Shown here piece by piece: positions 1 through 14,904 of a stretch of DNA of 64,000 nucleotides. A model generated the notes under the pieces. It was not told where the DNA came from, made no database searches, and worked only from the letters and a program-made list of their open reading frames with translations. The translations under genes and the position numbers were made by a program. The stretch is from positions 7,117,143 to 7,181,142 of the forward strand of contig NC_079491.1 of the NCBI RefSeq assembly GCF_020520425.1, in the 5' to 3' direction. Position 1 is the first letter of the stretch. The number at the start of each line of letters is the position of its first letter. The DNA is from Spinacia oleracea (lineage: Eukaryota; Streptophyta; Magnoliopsida; Caryophyllales; Amaranthaceae).

Positions 1-31
1 CTAGATTTTGGAATTTTGTAGATGCAAGTTT

Positions 32-186
32 AATTTATCTTTTTTTTCTTTTTCATTTTTAGTGTAAATGAGCTACTTGGACAATATAAATTACAAGTGG
101 GGACGGAGGATGGGGATACGAACCTGAAATCTAAAGTACACAGGTCCCAAATCTTATTCACTATTCCAATAGCTCATTGATTTGTC
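32..186 (-). repeat. tRNA-derived SINE
   Basis: Flanked by perfect 11-bp direct repeats GATGCAAGTTT (21-31 and 187-197). T-rich at its left end, so the poly(A) tail is on the minus strand. Same family as the copies at 15172, 16608 and 61526, but with a degenerate head. Confidence 0.75.
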
Positions 187-197
187 GATGCAAGTTT

Positions 198-2830
<2,633 letters not shown>

Positions 2831-3599
2831 CATCGTCCATTCCACATCAAAATATTTTTACTATCAATTCAATATATTTACTATGAAAATATGTAAATAA
2901 GATAGCCGATACAAAGAAAGAAAAAAATATTTCCTATACAAATCATAAATATTTTTTGAAATAAAAATTTCCATTATTCAATTTGTAAATTAGAATATTA
3001 AGATTTTCCAACCTTTTTTGTACGGAGTAACATGTATAATAAGTTATATAAGTTAAATATTTTAAATTCTAATTTAAATCATGACACATAAGCATGACAT
3101 GTCATAATTGTGATACGGCTTAAAGGCCGCAACTTAAAGGTCGCAAGTTGCGACCTTTATCATTTTCGTTTATTTTTATAGTATCGAGTACTATACTAAT
3201 TCGTATTTAGTTCTTACATCATTTATGAAACAGTCTCATAATAACTTATTGTGGTGACGTGACTTCTTATTTTTTGGAGGATAATTTTCAAATTAGTGAG
3301 AGGATACTAGTTAGTAGTGACAACCTGTTTTTTGAACTCTTATAATTTGAGATTTTTGTCTGGTTTACAAATAAAATCAATGAATGAACAAGAAATACCT
3401 TTAATTGGGACAATGTCATTTAAAATACAGCCAAAGCTGAAAAAATAGTTGAAAATTACTTCCCTAAGTTGAATTTTGAGTAAAACCACTTGCATATCTT
3501 TCCAAAATAAAATGCACACGTACATTTCAATTAAACTCGTGTTTACGCAAACACTATTAGCTCAACTTTATTTTAATCGATTCTTAATTCAAAAGGTCT

Positions 3600-3905
3600 T
3601 GCGCGCATAAGGTGTACAATAAATTTATTGTACACCAAGATAACTTTTACCTATTTTTTTGTAACTTTAACTTAGTTTTGATTAACTTTTATAGTAGTAA
3701 AAAAAAGTTGATAGATAAACATTCAATGATTAATTTTATTACATTATTAGTGATTTTGAAAAAATAAGTTTTATTAAAATGAAAAAATTTATCACTAAAA
3801 AATAGATAACTTTTACATATATAAGCTTAACTTTTACACATTTGAGTTAACTTTTACTCCGGTGTACAATATTTATTGTACAACCCCTGTAAATAAGAAT
3901 TTGTG
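3600..3905. mobile_element. Mutator-type MITE with a subterminal palindrome, copy 1
   Basis: 306 bp, starts CAAAAGGTCTTGCGCGCATA and ends GAATTTGTG (inverted CACAAATTCTT). Target duplication TTCTTAATT (3591-3599) / TTCTCAATT (3906-3914), 8 of 9. The uninterrupted site is present in duplication copy A near 1940. A perfect 26-bp palindrome occupies 3611-3636. Confidence 0.85.
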
Positions 3906-4247
3906 TTCTCAATTTTCTATTGTTTATTGACATTCCATATGTTATGAAAGTTCAACGCAAATCTCACAAATTAAATATTTATTTATTTCCCTTTTTTGCG
4001 CATTTTGTCTTCCAAGTAAACACAATTTTTACTGATGTTAAAAACAAAAAATAACAAAAAAATACTACTCCATATGAATTCACACATTCATCTATGAGAC
4101 TATGACCATATGCTCACTTTTCAAACAAAATTTCCCCTACATTAATTAATATTTAATAACATAATTTTTTAAAAATACGGGTAAATTTAATAATGATGTA
4201 CGATACTTATGTTGTCCAAAAGATATGGATTTTGTTAATTGGTGAAG

Positions 4248-4422
4248 CAGTGGCGAATCTAAAAATTGTACCAAGTGGAGTTACTATTACAAAATTACTG
4301 AAAAATTAACTAAATTATGTACTTTTTAATACGAATTAGTAAAAAATTAACTAAAATCATGCAATTTTTTTGGCCAAATGGGGTCAAGTGACCCCACTCC
4401 CCATACACTGAATCCGCCACTG
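4248..4422. mobile_element. hAT-type MITE (175 bp)
   Basis: TIRs CAGTGGCGAATC and (inverted) CAGTGGCGGATTC, flanked by GGTGAAG on both sides. The empty site is visible in duplication copy A (inverted, about 2222-2240). Confidence 0.75.
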
Positions 4423-4598
4423 TAGGTGAAGTAACAACAATCCTTGTTACAAAATGACCACGAATGAGTTATGAACATATGATTGATCTCTTCTCTATTG
4501 CAAAGAGGAGAGGATCCTCGCAATTCCCTAAAGGTAATCCGTAAGAGATTTTAAGCAGTAAGTTTTTTTTTAGCTTACGTGTCATAATTGATAGAGTA

Positions 4599-4768
4599 TA
4601 AAACTAATCTTGGGGTTTCAACCATCAGAGCCAACGTGACGCAAAGATCACGGGTTCAAATCTTATCCACCCCTCCTTTCAAAGTGGAAGTGGAATATTT
4701 TGCGCTGGGTATGAGGTGGCCTATGATGTATCCACACTTCAAGCCCAAAGGGCCTTTCATGTGAGGGG
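4599..4768. repeat. Short insertion with a tRNA-like box (SINE-like), 170 bp
   Basis: Present in the second copy of the local duplication and absent from the first, flanked by GAGTA (4594-4598 and 4769-4773). It contains ATCAGAGCC and ACGGGTTCAAATC (box B-like). Family not recognised. Confidence 0.4.
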
Positions 4769-4869
4769 GAGTAATTAGCAAATTTCTTCACACAGGACAC
4801 AAGATCGAGTTCAGGACTATCCTTATATTGTAGTACGGACTACGAAGTACTACGTACGTTACTATAGTT

Positions 4870-5010
4870 AAGACTAGACCTGGTTATCGGGCGGGGCGGG
4901 TCAGGGTCGGTGCGGGTCAAAAGAGGGTCGGGTATTGAAAGGGTCATTTTTAGCGGGTCGATAATGGGCGGGTCAAAAGCGGGTCGCGGGTCATTAGTGG
5001 GCGGGTCAAT
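4870..5010. repeat. GGGTC-rich stretch
   Basis: Starts near agacctggttatcgggcgg and is dominated by gggtcaa/gcgggtc words, like the interiors of the hAT elements in this window. The right end was not found, so probably a truncated hAT copy. Confidence 0.45.
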
Positions 5011-5340
5011 AAACGAGCAATGAAAAATGAAAAACAAAAGAGCCATGTGCAAGTACAAGTAAATACGAAGCTATACACGTAATTTTTTGTATCATTACTA
5101 TTTTAATTTTCAAAATAATTGTAGTATAAGTTTGACCCTATCAAATAAAGGCCCTGTCCAATAAGAGCCCTGTCCAATAAAAGCCCTGTTAACTTGAGTT
5201 AAGACTAGGAAGTAATCCTAGTTGTATGCACTTGCACATACCCAGAAGTAATGTCAAATATTTACCCACTTGTTTGTTGTTTGTTGTTTGTCTTAATTAG
5301 TTAGTACTTAGTACGTAGTAGTAGTACGGAGTACTTGTTA

Positions 5341-6718
5341 ATCGTCCATTCGTCAGGCCAGCTAAATGTTTGCCAAATTAAAGGATGCTGAGTACGACGG
5401 TAGGTAGAGTAATGTGACCTTAATTGCTACAACTACAAGATTCATGACATTGTGATAGAAACAACTTCTTTTAATTAACAACATACTTATGTCTTATTCA
5501 TTTATAGTTATCGTTATCAGTTTTTATTATTTTCATTCAAGAAGAACATGAAAACCATAGAAACTAGCTTTAAGTTTATACTCCGTTATTATTATTTTCA
5601 GTATTACTAATATATAGTTCCGCAAATTTGCGTAAAGAAGAATGGAACTTGTTCTTAGATTGATGGTTTTAGTATTGAAGTTCTTGATCAAAGTGGCCAC
5701 TCCGAAAATGTCAGGCTTCGATTTCGATAGTTTTGATCTATCACAGACTATAGATTTCAGGAATGAGAATATCGTTTTTTAAAGGTATTACACGGATGAG
5801 ACTATTAGAATGGGTATTTTTATTTAAAAAATTACTTTAATTTCATTATATAAAGGAAAAATTGATAAGAATAATCCCAACTTTTACTCATCTTCTAAAA
5901 ATAATCTCAACTTTGTGAAATATTATTTTTAGAATAATCCATACTTTTGGTTTTACCTTCTCAAAATAATTCGAAGTATTTCTTTCTTGTGATTAATAAC
6001 CATTTTGGGTCTATTGTATATAGGCAAATTGATAGTTTAGATTATTTTAAGAAGATATATCCGAAAGTTTAGGATTATTACAAAATAATTCAAAGTTGAG
6101 ATTATTTTGAGAAGATGAGTGAAAATTGGGATTATTTATGTCGAATTTTCCTTATATTAAAAGGGTTTATAAATCGAAGGACAAGATTAATCTACTCTTA
6201 TTCAAGGGCTAAGATTTAATAAATTGTAGTAGCTACCATTTTATTATGGCTATTGTAAAATTGTCCATATAAATAATACCATAAGTTCAAAACTTTTACT
6301 AGAAAACTGCTACTCAAAAATACCTAAACACCTCCGACTTTACATACTGGAGTACGAAGTACACGTATATGGTAATTCACAAAATACTGTAAAAACCACC
6401 ACTAAAATGACCAAAAGTACCCCTGAAAATCATCAGCAATGCTGCAATAATAATAAGGTATTTACTACTTAAACTGCACTTTACAGAATGTATAATCCCA
6501 GAGCCACCAGAAATGCTGCATTATTACATTCACCGTTATCCTCGATCCTCCTACTCGGAAATCACCACACTTTTCAGCCTGTTTATACAGAAATTGGCTT
6601 TTCTAAGCTAAAATTTACTCTACAAATTTCAGGCAGATCAATGTGTATCTAATCAATACAGAAAACTATGCAAAATTCTTAGATGCAAAGTATTTCATTC
6701 ATGAAGTTGTTGGTAGTT
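5341..6718. other. Intergenic region downstream of DXR
   Basis: Holds the foldback MITE (5851-6153) and a short stretch around 5660-5745 with an exon-like frame (DGFSIEVLDQSGHSENVRLR) that I cannot identify. DXR's polyadenylation region must lie between about 6300 and 6718. Confidence 0.5.
5851..6153. mobile_element. Foldback MITE with long inverted arms
   Basis: The left arm (AAGGAAAAATTGATAAGAAT, then AATCCCAACTTTTACTCATC) and the inverted right arm (AAGGAAAATTCGACATAAAT, then AATCCCAATTTTCACTCATC) pair over roughly 100 bp. Superfamily undecided; TA-rich flanks. Confidence 0.75.
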
Positions 6719-9700
6719 TTAGACAGGGACTGGACTCAAGCCTATAGAAGGCAGCAAACTGGCAGCATAATCCCGTGCCCAGAGGTCGTAATGCACGATT
6801 TCTTCCAATGAAGGCGACACCACCAACTCGTTCCTATGTTTATCGCATGTTAGCTCCACAACTTTAAAGATATCTAAGTAGCTTATCCTGCAAACCCAGA
6901 ATTATGAACATTAGTTGTTAGTTTCACAAAAGGAATGCTCAGCAACTTGAGATGCTACTATAAAACACTTGAAAAACAGTTTACATTAACGCTCCGTATG
7001 GTTTGGTGTAAAACATTCTCGATGCAAAATGATTTTCTATAGAAAATATTTTCCAAGGGAAAACACAATGCCACACTAGTTTTCCTTTGTTTGGTTCCTT
7101 GAAAGAAAATGAGAAAAGATGGGGAAGATTGAGGGAAGAAGGGAGGTAAGGAGGAAAAGTGGTTTCCCTCTCTTTCAAATGGAAAAAGTTTTTCCACCTT
7201 TGAGGGAGTTATGGAAAATTGTTTTCCATCATTTGCCAAACCAAACAACGTAAAATGAATGAAAAGGGGAAAATCATTTTCCATGAAAACATTTTACACC
7301 CTGACAAACGGAGCCTAACACGCCAGTGACGTAACCAGAAATTATACATAAGGGGGGCCAAAACTTAACATACGATTTTTATAACAATGCAAAACAAAAA
7401 AAATTGAAAAAAAACAAGTATAAAAGTAAGGGAGACAAGATTTGAACCTTGAACCTCCCAACAACCTCTAACTTTCAAGGTAAAATTACCACTTGAGCTA
7501 TATTAGACATAAGTTTTATAATGCATATTTAATTTTTGAACATATCATAGGGGGGCCATGGCCCCCGCCTGCCCCCCCTTAGTTCCGCCTATGTAACACG
7601 CAACTACACAAGCGTGAAAAAGGGCAATTGAAATCATAAGGTTGGCAGCAAGTATCTCAAAAAACTTGCATTATAAGCCCACACTAAACTGCATTTTAAA
7701 GTGTTAAATTATAAGTGAAGGTGAAAAATTATAAGTGAAGGTGAAAATAACATACTTCTCATCTATAAACATCTCAACAGCTTTCTCATTAGCTGCACTA
7801 AGAACCCCTGTCATAGTGCCTCCAGCACGTCCTGCAGCATAAGCCAGATTCACAGACGGGTACTTCTCATTGTCAGGAGCTCTAAACGTCAACGACCCAA
7901 GCCTGCAATATAGCTTTCAACATTTTAATACAACTTAAAAAACAATCAATTGAGAACAGGTAACCAAGTGCTATATTACCCGGAATCGGATACCCATATC
8001 GGACACGGGTACGTGTCCAAGTGTCCTACACGGCTGTTTTTTAAAAAAGTTGCATGATTTTGGTCCAAAATGAAGTGTCATAATGTCCACACCCATGCCC
8101 TAGTGTCGAGGATCCGACACGGGTTTTGAGGTAAAATAAAGAGTCCGGGTAACATAGACCAAGTGTTTGTCGATCAACGTCATAGAAAGAATATCCAAAT
8201 ATATTTCTAATTTACTATTTGACCTAAAAGAACACATAAATTTAAAGCTGCAAAACATCCAGAAAGTGGCTTGATTCTCTTTACATGACATTTGAAATGC
8301 AGCAGCTCTCCTCAAACATATACCTTGCGAGTAAATTGATTTTTGCGACCAATAACTATGCACTCCCATTATGTTACAAATATATGCTGAATTGCGCTGA
8401 TTACTCAAGTTTTATCAAAAGAAAGAATATACTTACTTGCAGAGATCAAGGCGAGGCCAAGTTATCTCAGAGCAGTATATTCTATCAGGCCACGATAATG
8501 TGTACAATATAGGCAATCGCATATCAGGCCAACCCAACTGTGCGAGGACTGATGAATCCTGTCATGACAGAGGTTAATGGAAGAAAATCAGAGACATTGT
8601 AGACAATTGGTATGACATCTTGTGCTTTCCATTTTATTACAAAGAATCAGAATCAAACTTGCAGTGTGCATGAGACTAGGAAACCCTGACCGCCTAAGCC
8701 AGAACATAAGTGACATTAACAATTGGGACAAACCTGTGTTTCAATCATCGAATGGATGATTGATTGTGGATGAATCACGATCTCGATGTCATCATATTCA
8801 GCACCGAATAAGTAATGGGCTTCAATAACTTCTAGTCCCTGCCAACATTGTAACGTAAGGAATTACTAAAGATACTAGTGCTTAACTTCCTGTTGTTTTC
8901 TTTTATACTTTCAAAAAGCTAATTTTCAAAAACCAAAGTATACATTAGTGCTCCATATTCCATACAATGACAACAAGAACAGACCTTATTGAACAAGGTA
9001 GCGGAGTCCACTGTAATCTTCTTCCCCATGCTCCAGTTAGGATGTTTTAATGCATCTGCTACCTTTACTTCTTTTAGTTTCTCCACAGGCCAATCCCTAC
9101 AAAACAGAAAACAAAGAACAGCAAGAATAAGTAAATATGGGAAAGTAACAACCAAAATGCTGGAAATTTTCTTTGTTTATGACAAGCATGTTCTGATTCT
9201 TTGTTCCTCTGCTTAAGATATGATGAAACATCAAAGAAAATTCTAAATCAAGCTTTCTCCCAATCCCCCCCCCCCCACCCCAACCAAGACACACGCAAAA
9301 AGAGCAAGGTTTCCAATTGCATACTAGAAAGTAGAGATGATGTCCGATTGTTACACATCAAAAACTGTTAGATGCATCGGGAGACGACAAAAAACATCTT
9401 ACACCGTCGTGGCTTCATTGAATATTGTTGGAATTAGTGCTTCAAATTAGCGTGTTAGTGGTCTTTAATTTTAGGAACATGAATACTATTCATGGGCAGT
9501 AATGGGCTAGTGAGTTATTCCACATTCTAGCAACGTAGTATGTTTTATGAGCCTATAAAAGGTCTTTTGATGTACTTAATTAATTGGATTGAATGAAATA
9601 GTAGTATAATGTTGCTACATTCTTTCCCTTCTCTCACCTCACTATAATATCAACAAATATAACTAGATGATTAAGATCTACAAACTTAATTTGTTCGCAG

Positions 9701-12700
9701 ACCTGAATGCTCCACCAGACGCGGTCAATATTACACGTCTAAGAGATCCTTCTGTCAATCCTTGGATACACTGAACAAGAAAAGCTTCTTGTCAGTTTGA
9801 GTTCTTAACAGATACGCAATCACACATAGAAATCCAGAATCCATGGAAATATCATGAAACATGAAATGGTCCCCAAACAACCCATCAAAAAGCATCATTG
9901 ATGACCAAAGCATCTCCATTAAATAAAGTTGTATCCACAAGACCACAAGCAACAAATAGAAACTTACCTGAAATATTGCAGAATGTTCAGAATCAGCTGG
10001 GAGAATCTTCACATTATGCTTGTGTGCAAGAGGAAGCACAAAAGGACCACCAGCAATGAGGGTCTCTTTATTAGCTAGAGCTATGTCTTTGCCTGCTTCA
10101 ATAGCCGCCACTGTAGGCTAGAGAAAAGAGAACCAATAAAACCTCAGAGCTGTAAATCTGTGTAATTTGTTCAAAGGAAAATGTAGGAGAAATCTACAAC
10201 CTTCAGTCCTGCACAGCCAACTATCCCTGTAACTACCGTAGCAGCATCTGGGTGGCGTGCAACCTGTTATTACAGAAGACGGTTACTAATTAATAAACTT
10301 TTACATTGGCAATAAAAAGAGTAATTGAATAATTATTACCTCAATTACGCCCTCCTCGCCTGGAATAATTTCTGGCTTGTACTCGACATCAGCTAAAGCT
10401 TCTCGGAGTTCACCAATTAAGGCCTCATTTCTAATAGCAACTAATTCGGGTTTAAATCTCTTGACCTGAGCATCATAACCAAAAGTAATGAGTAAACAGA
10501 GGTCTTCGGTTAATAAGTCACCCCAAAAAAAATAGGGGGTTGATCACCCTTGCTAATGTTTTTGTTACCAATATGCTCATATTTGATAAAGTGGATTTAG
10601 AGTCAATTCGTGTTTCAGATCTCAGAATGTTCATTATTCAACCTGCAGATAAAACTCAGGAAGCCATTTTTCACGCACTACATTTATGGATTTCCCTGAC
10701 CGTCAAAATACATCGAACAACATCTTTTTTTTTTGGGTACTTGCGCTAGTTTGAACTTCAGTTTAGAAACTACTCCCTCCGTCCCAAAATTATTGTCCTG
10801 TTTTCTAAATCGGGCGTCCCAAAATTATAGTCCTGTTTCTAATTTTGTCTACTAAGGTCCTCACTTTCTCATGTACTATATTAATTAAAAATGTATTGAA
10901 AACCCCACACATGTACTATATTCTACTTTCCTATGTACTATATTCTCTTTCACATATACTTTATTCCACTTTTCCATACAACTCAATCATCATTTGTACT
11001 TTATTCCACTTTTTCATGTACTATATTCCATTTTTCTTAAAATCCGTGTTTTTGGTCAAATGGGACTATAATTATGGGACGGAGGGAGTATTAGACACAT
11101 TTAAAATCTCCAAAGTTGTGGCACGGGATATTCTTCATGCGTCGAAGTTCAAATTAGCTTGAAGCAGGAGGAATTAGCAGAAAAGAAAAACGGCAACAGG
11201 CAACTATGATCCACATTATTGATAGACTGATCACCTGGTCAGCAAGAAGAGTCACATTTGAACCAGCAGCGAGTGCAACAACTCGAAACTTTTCTGGATT
11301 TTCTGCAACAATATCTAATGTCTGCAAAGATTCGAGTCTCTATTTAAAATTTAGAAGATCCATCAAAACTTCAAACAATATATAAACATATCTATTTGTC
11401 CTGAACAAAGACGATACAACATATTTCCTAAGACAAATAAAGTACATCTTAATATCTTATGGTGAGCATTATGCAAATATACCGCAGTTTATCAGAAAGT
11501 TGGCACGTAAATGAAGTTTTAGATATCAAAATGTTACAACCAAGTCCATTTACAATATTATGTTTGTTATGTTTACCTGAGTACCAATAGAACCAGTAGA
11601 TCCAACAATAGATATAGGCTTCGGACCATCCCAAACCTTGCGATCAGGCTCTGCTACTGCTCGTCCGGGCCAGGCTGGGGGTGGTCCCCGAGCCGGTTGC
11701 GCTGAACAGCAGATCTTTTTGCTATGTGTTTGAATGTCCTTCCTTTTGCAAGATAAATTACCTAGAGGAAAATAGACTTCGGCTCAATTTTTCAGTTGGG
11801 AAGCAATGTTGAACTAATACATTCTGTAACAGTTCCACTCCCCCAATAACTATGTTGGGGCACTTGAAGGCTGATTAGGATAACAGTTGAAAAATAATCC
11901 TAACTTTCCAATGTCTACCAAGAATTTAATGAAACGTCATCTGTAACATTAGTTTGGTATTAACCAAGTCAACTAACTAAGAACTCTACCCAATACTTAC
12001 TGATGCCTTCTTTGCAAGAATACCAAATATCTGTTTGAAGAGTGTCTTGAAAAACTTGATAGAGCACAAGAAACTAAAAGAAGATGGGTGCAAGGTGCAA
12101 TCATCCCAGATGGCTGTTAACATCACAAATTGCATGACAAGTTTGAATTATCTTACCTAGATAAATAACCTTAACTTGACTGTATCAAGTGAAAGAAGAA
12201 CTGAAACCAAAGGGCTATGAGGTTAGAAGGCGAGAGTAAATGTTGAGTTGGTAGAGAGCAGGATAACCAAAAAAAATGGCGGTTGAAATAGAGCAACTGA
12301 AAGAAGGTATTCAGTTAAGTTAAGACACGGAAATGGAGATGTAAAGAAGATATTGCTTGCTACATAGAACAGTAAATCAGGATATTCCCTTTGACTTATT
12401 GGAAGTGCTTGATGCCGTAAAGATTTTCACACTAAACCAATACTAGTTTGGTATTTAACCAAGTCAGCTAACTAAGAACACTACCCAATACTATGTAAAG
12501 AATGCAGTACTACAACTATACGAGGCGTCTCACCTTCTTTCTTCCTCCCAAGTCCTCTTAACATAATTCTAAAAAGGCATATGCAAGTCCGCAGAACAAA
12601 CTTGATATTCCCTTGTCAAGCAAACACATAACATAAAAAAATTCCATAACAAAGTTCAAAGCACCAGCAACTTCAGAAATACACTCACTAATTCCATCAG

Positions 12701-13634
12701 ATCAAAGTGCCAATTTAACAGCCTTTGCTACTAATTCTAAAGTAATGGCAAATTCTCAATGTCTTAACAGCTACCTAAATTTAGTAGACGGGGATAACAC
12801 TCGTCACTATCAAACAGTTAAAATCCAACTAAATTCCTACAGTTGGATGCTGTACAATATCCTATTGTCCGTAAAAAACATGCTGATGAAGCTCTATTAG
12901 CAATCCCAGATTCTCAGAATGTCCATAACACACCCGGAGAAACCATGCACATTATACACTCATACACCAACACTCAATTTTTGCTTATTTGATCATTATA
13001 GACTATAGTTTTCCCAAACAAGCAAAGCAAATGTACAAACGATACTCTTCGGTGTACACCTGTATGGCATACCCTGGTTTATGATGAAATTGCATAGTAA
13101 TTCACTAATTCCCAAATGGATTTGGAACTACACAAGGTTCCATAAAACATTTAAAAACCAACATAAGTTGACTCTCCAAAAGGGGATTGTTGACCACTAT
13201 CTCAGAATAATCCAGGCTTAAAGAACACAAGTATAGTCAAATCAAATCATTCAAATCAAAATCTTAGGTTACTGACTAAAAAAAGCGTTGCCATAAAATA
13301 TTCCCAACAGATTAAGCATAATAAACAACATTTACTTCCAATATTTTACACAAAACCCCAGACAACTAGATAAGCAATCAAGAATTACTGCCAAAAAGTA
13401 ACTAAAAAAGTCAGAAATTCTTCATACCCAGATCACCAAAACAGTAGCAGAATCAATAAATTCCATTTAAACAGAAATTCAAAGCAAAATTCCACAATTT
13501 ATTACAATTTTAATTGAAACTGAGAGAGAGAGAAAGTTTATACCTTTAAGTTTAAGATGCTGAGTTGAAGAATTAGAGGAATCTAAAAAGGAAATAGCTC
13601 TTATCTCTGCTGTTGACAAGAAATTTAGAGCCAT
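6719..13634 (-). CDS. DXR: 1-deoxy-D-xylulose 5-phosphate reductoisomerase, plastidial (complete, 12 exons)
   Basis: Converts DXP to 2-C-methyl-D-erythritol 4-phosphate with NADPH and a divalent metal, the committed step of the plastid MEP isoprenoid pathway. CDS exons in transcript order: 13544-13634, 11577-11761, 11235-11321, 10340-10465, 10201-10263, 9968-10117, 9703-9770, 8985-9096, 8734-8838, 8437-8558, 7756-7902, 6719-6887. All junctions are GT..AG and the sum is 1,425 nt, or 474 aa; plant DXR is about 475. Residues 1 to about 50 look like a transit peptide (Ser/Thr/Lys-rich, ending near KKICCSA), followed by the plant Pro-rich [10 protein letters not shown] stretch. Visible motifs: NADPH loop GSTGSIGTQ (84-92), NKET (200-203), catalytic/metal [10 protein letters not shown] (225-234, D226 and E228), SGGAFRDW, NKGLE (293-297, E297), and a C-terminus with [20 protein letters not shown]. 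No disabling change seen. The first in-frame ATG of exon 1 gives the transit peptide, so that start was chosen. Introns 3, 7, 10 and 11 carry insertions listed separately. Confidence 0.97.
6990..7315. mobile_element. Tourist-like MITE (PIF/Harbinger) in DXR intron 11
   Basis: Termini CGCTCCGTATGGTTTGGTGT and (inverted) GGCTCCGTTTGTCAGGGTGT, TAA target duplication (6987-6989, 7316-7318). Same family as 35440-35738. Confidence 0.85.
7324..7593. mobile_element. hAT-type MITE in DXR intron 11
   Basis: Termini CAGTGACGTAACCAG and (inverted) CATAGGCGGAACTAA; perfect 8-bp target duplication TAACACGC (7316-7323 and 7594-7601). It abuts the Tourist-like element, sharing its TAA. Confidence 0.9.
7971..8157. 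mobile_element. Small TIR element in DXR intron 10, hAT-like target duplication
   Basis: TIR CTATATTACCCGG / CTATGTTACCCGG and an 8-bp duplication ACCAAGTG (7963-7970 and 8158-8165). No coding capacity. Confidence 0.8.
9426..9655. mobile_element. Solo LTR, 230 bp, in DXR intron 7
   Basis: Begins TGTTGG and ends CAACA, flanked by a perfect 5-bp duplication AATAT (9421-9425, 9656-9660). It has a TATA-like CCTATAAAAGG near 9551. Only the LTR is present, with no internal region. The size suits a Copia-type or TRIM element. The identical flanks suggest moderate age at most. Confidence 0.75.
10773..11088. mobile_element. Stowaway-type MITE in DXR intron 3
   Basis: CTCCCTCCGTCCCAAAATTA and (inverted) CTCCCTCCGTCCCATAATTA, flanked by TA (10771-10772, 11089-11090). 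316 bp, non-coding. Confidence 0.9.
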
Positions 13635-14904
13635 TTTAGCTCTGCTTCAAATTCTATACCCAGAAAATTGAACTAAAAAAAATTGAGTTTCTTTTTACCA
13701 ATTTTTTGATGGTATAATGCAATTCAGCAAAAGAAAATGTATTTGGGAAATGCCCCTATTTAATTGAATTTATTGGGGGTGATTTATTGACAAAAAAGGG
13801 AAGAAATTTGAGAGAGAAATTAATGGGGCGGTGTTTCAAGTAGAAAAATATATTTGGCATAGGATAAGAGAGCAGCTATAGCACAACACTGAGTTCAGTG
13901 GCCCATCTTAAAACGCAAGTAAAACACAAACCAAAAAAAAAGTGGGATTAGTGGACGTGATTACTTAAACAAACAATAGATCATTTCTTTTTCTAATTTT
14001 TTTTCTGATTTTGTAAGTTTTTAGTACCATTGAGTGATTGAACCTCTTCAGTTGTACGAAAGAACGAAACGAATTAATACTCATATGCGACTATAGTATT
14101 TTTTTTTTTTAACAGAAAAGGAAAATGTTATATAGTTGCAAAAACTTAAAAACATTTATAAAAAAAAATGTAAAATCATTAGAGTTATATATTCCGTAAT
14201 AAAATAGAAAATAATGTGTATTTTGTCATAAATTTTTTCTCTCATGTATTTGGATAATGCTTGTTCATATCCGTTGAAATAAGTATTGTTTTTTAAAAAA
14301 AAACTAATTACACTCTCAATTGACATGATAATGATTTGATCCTAAATGAAATTATACTTTTCGTACGTTTATGTTATTTCTTTATTTATGAGTATTAATT
14401 TAAATAAGAAATTGTCCTTCAATTACTAAACTATACACCCGAGACTCCGAGAGTACCGTCCAAATGATACTCCCGGGGCAAAACGCAACGAATACAAAAC
14501 AAAACGACATAAAAACGTTGGTAACATAAAATAACATGTGAAACGACAAAAGTAACACACAAAATTATAGTAACATACGAAATGAAAAAGTAATGTTGTA
14601 TAACTGCCAAAATTATAAGTATAAATAGCCTTAAAATGAAGAAAAATTACAGTAACGCTTCATTCCCATTTCGAAGCTTCCTCTTTCCTTTCCACTTTCT
14701 CACTCCACAACGATCACAAAACGCAATTTTTAAAGATTTGTAAGTTTTCTCTCTCCTCTCCATTTACATTTCTTGAAACTCGATCTCCTCTCCACTTACA
14801 TTTCTTCTCGCAATTTTTGAAAATTCTAAAGTAAAATGGAAGAATAGCAGTCTGAAAAACATTAAGAAAACAAGGAATTCAAAAGTACAAGGTGAGTAAC
14901 ACTA
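13635..14904. other. DXR upstream region and a TATA-plus-CT-rich leader on the plus strand
   Basis: The DXR promoter lies immediately right of 13634. At 14620-14627 the plus strand reads TATAAATA, followed by a CT-rich leader-like tract (about 14670-14810). This may be the fossil promoter of the receptor-kinase relic that starts near 14905. Confidence 0.45.

Larger units (their letters stand above)
3173..5340. repeat. Direct duplication, copy B, enlarged by insertions and with an internal inversion
   Basis: Copy B of the 1464-2830 segment. The stretch from about 4150 to 4490 is inverted relative to copy A (about 2165-2310). It has gained a MITE (3600-3905), a hAT MITE (4248-4422), a 170-bp SINE-like insert (4599-4768) and a GGGTC-rich stretch (about 4870-5010) whose edges were not resolved. 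Confidence 0.8.

Noticed and set aside
5642-5782. 46-codon ATG frame downstream of DXR
   Set aside because: Short, with no conserved motif; a neighbouring frame looks slightly more exon-like, but neither is supported.
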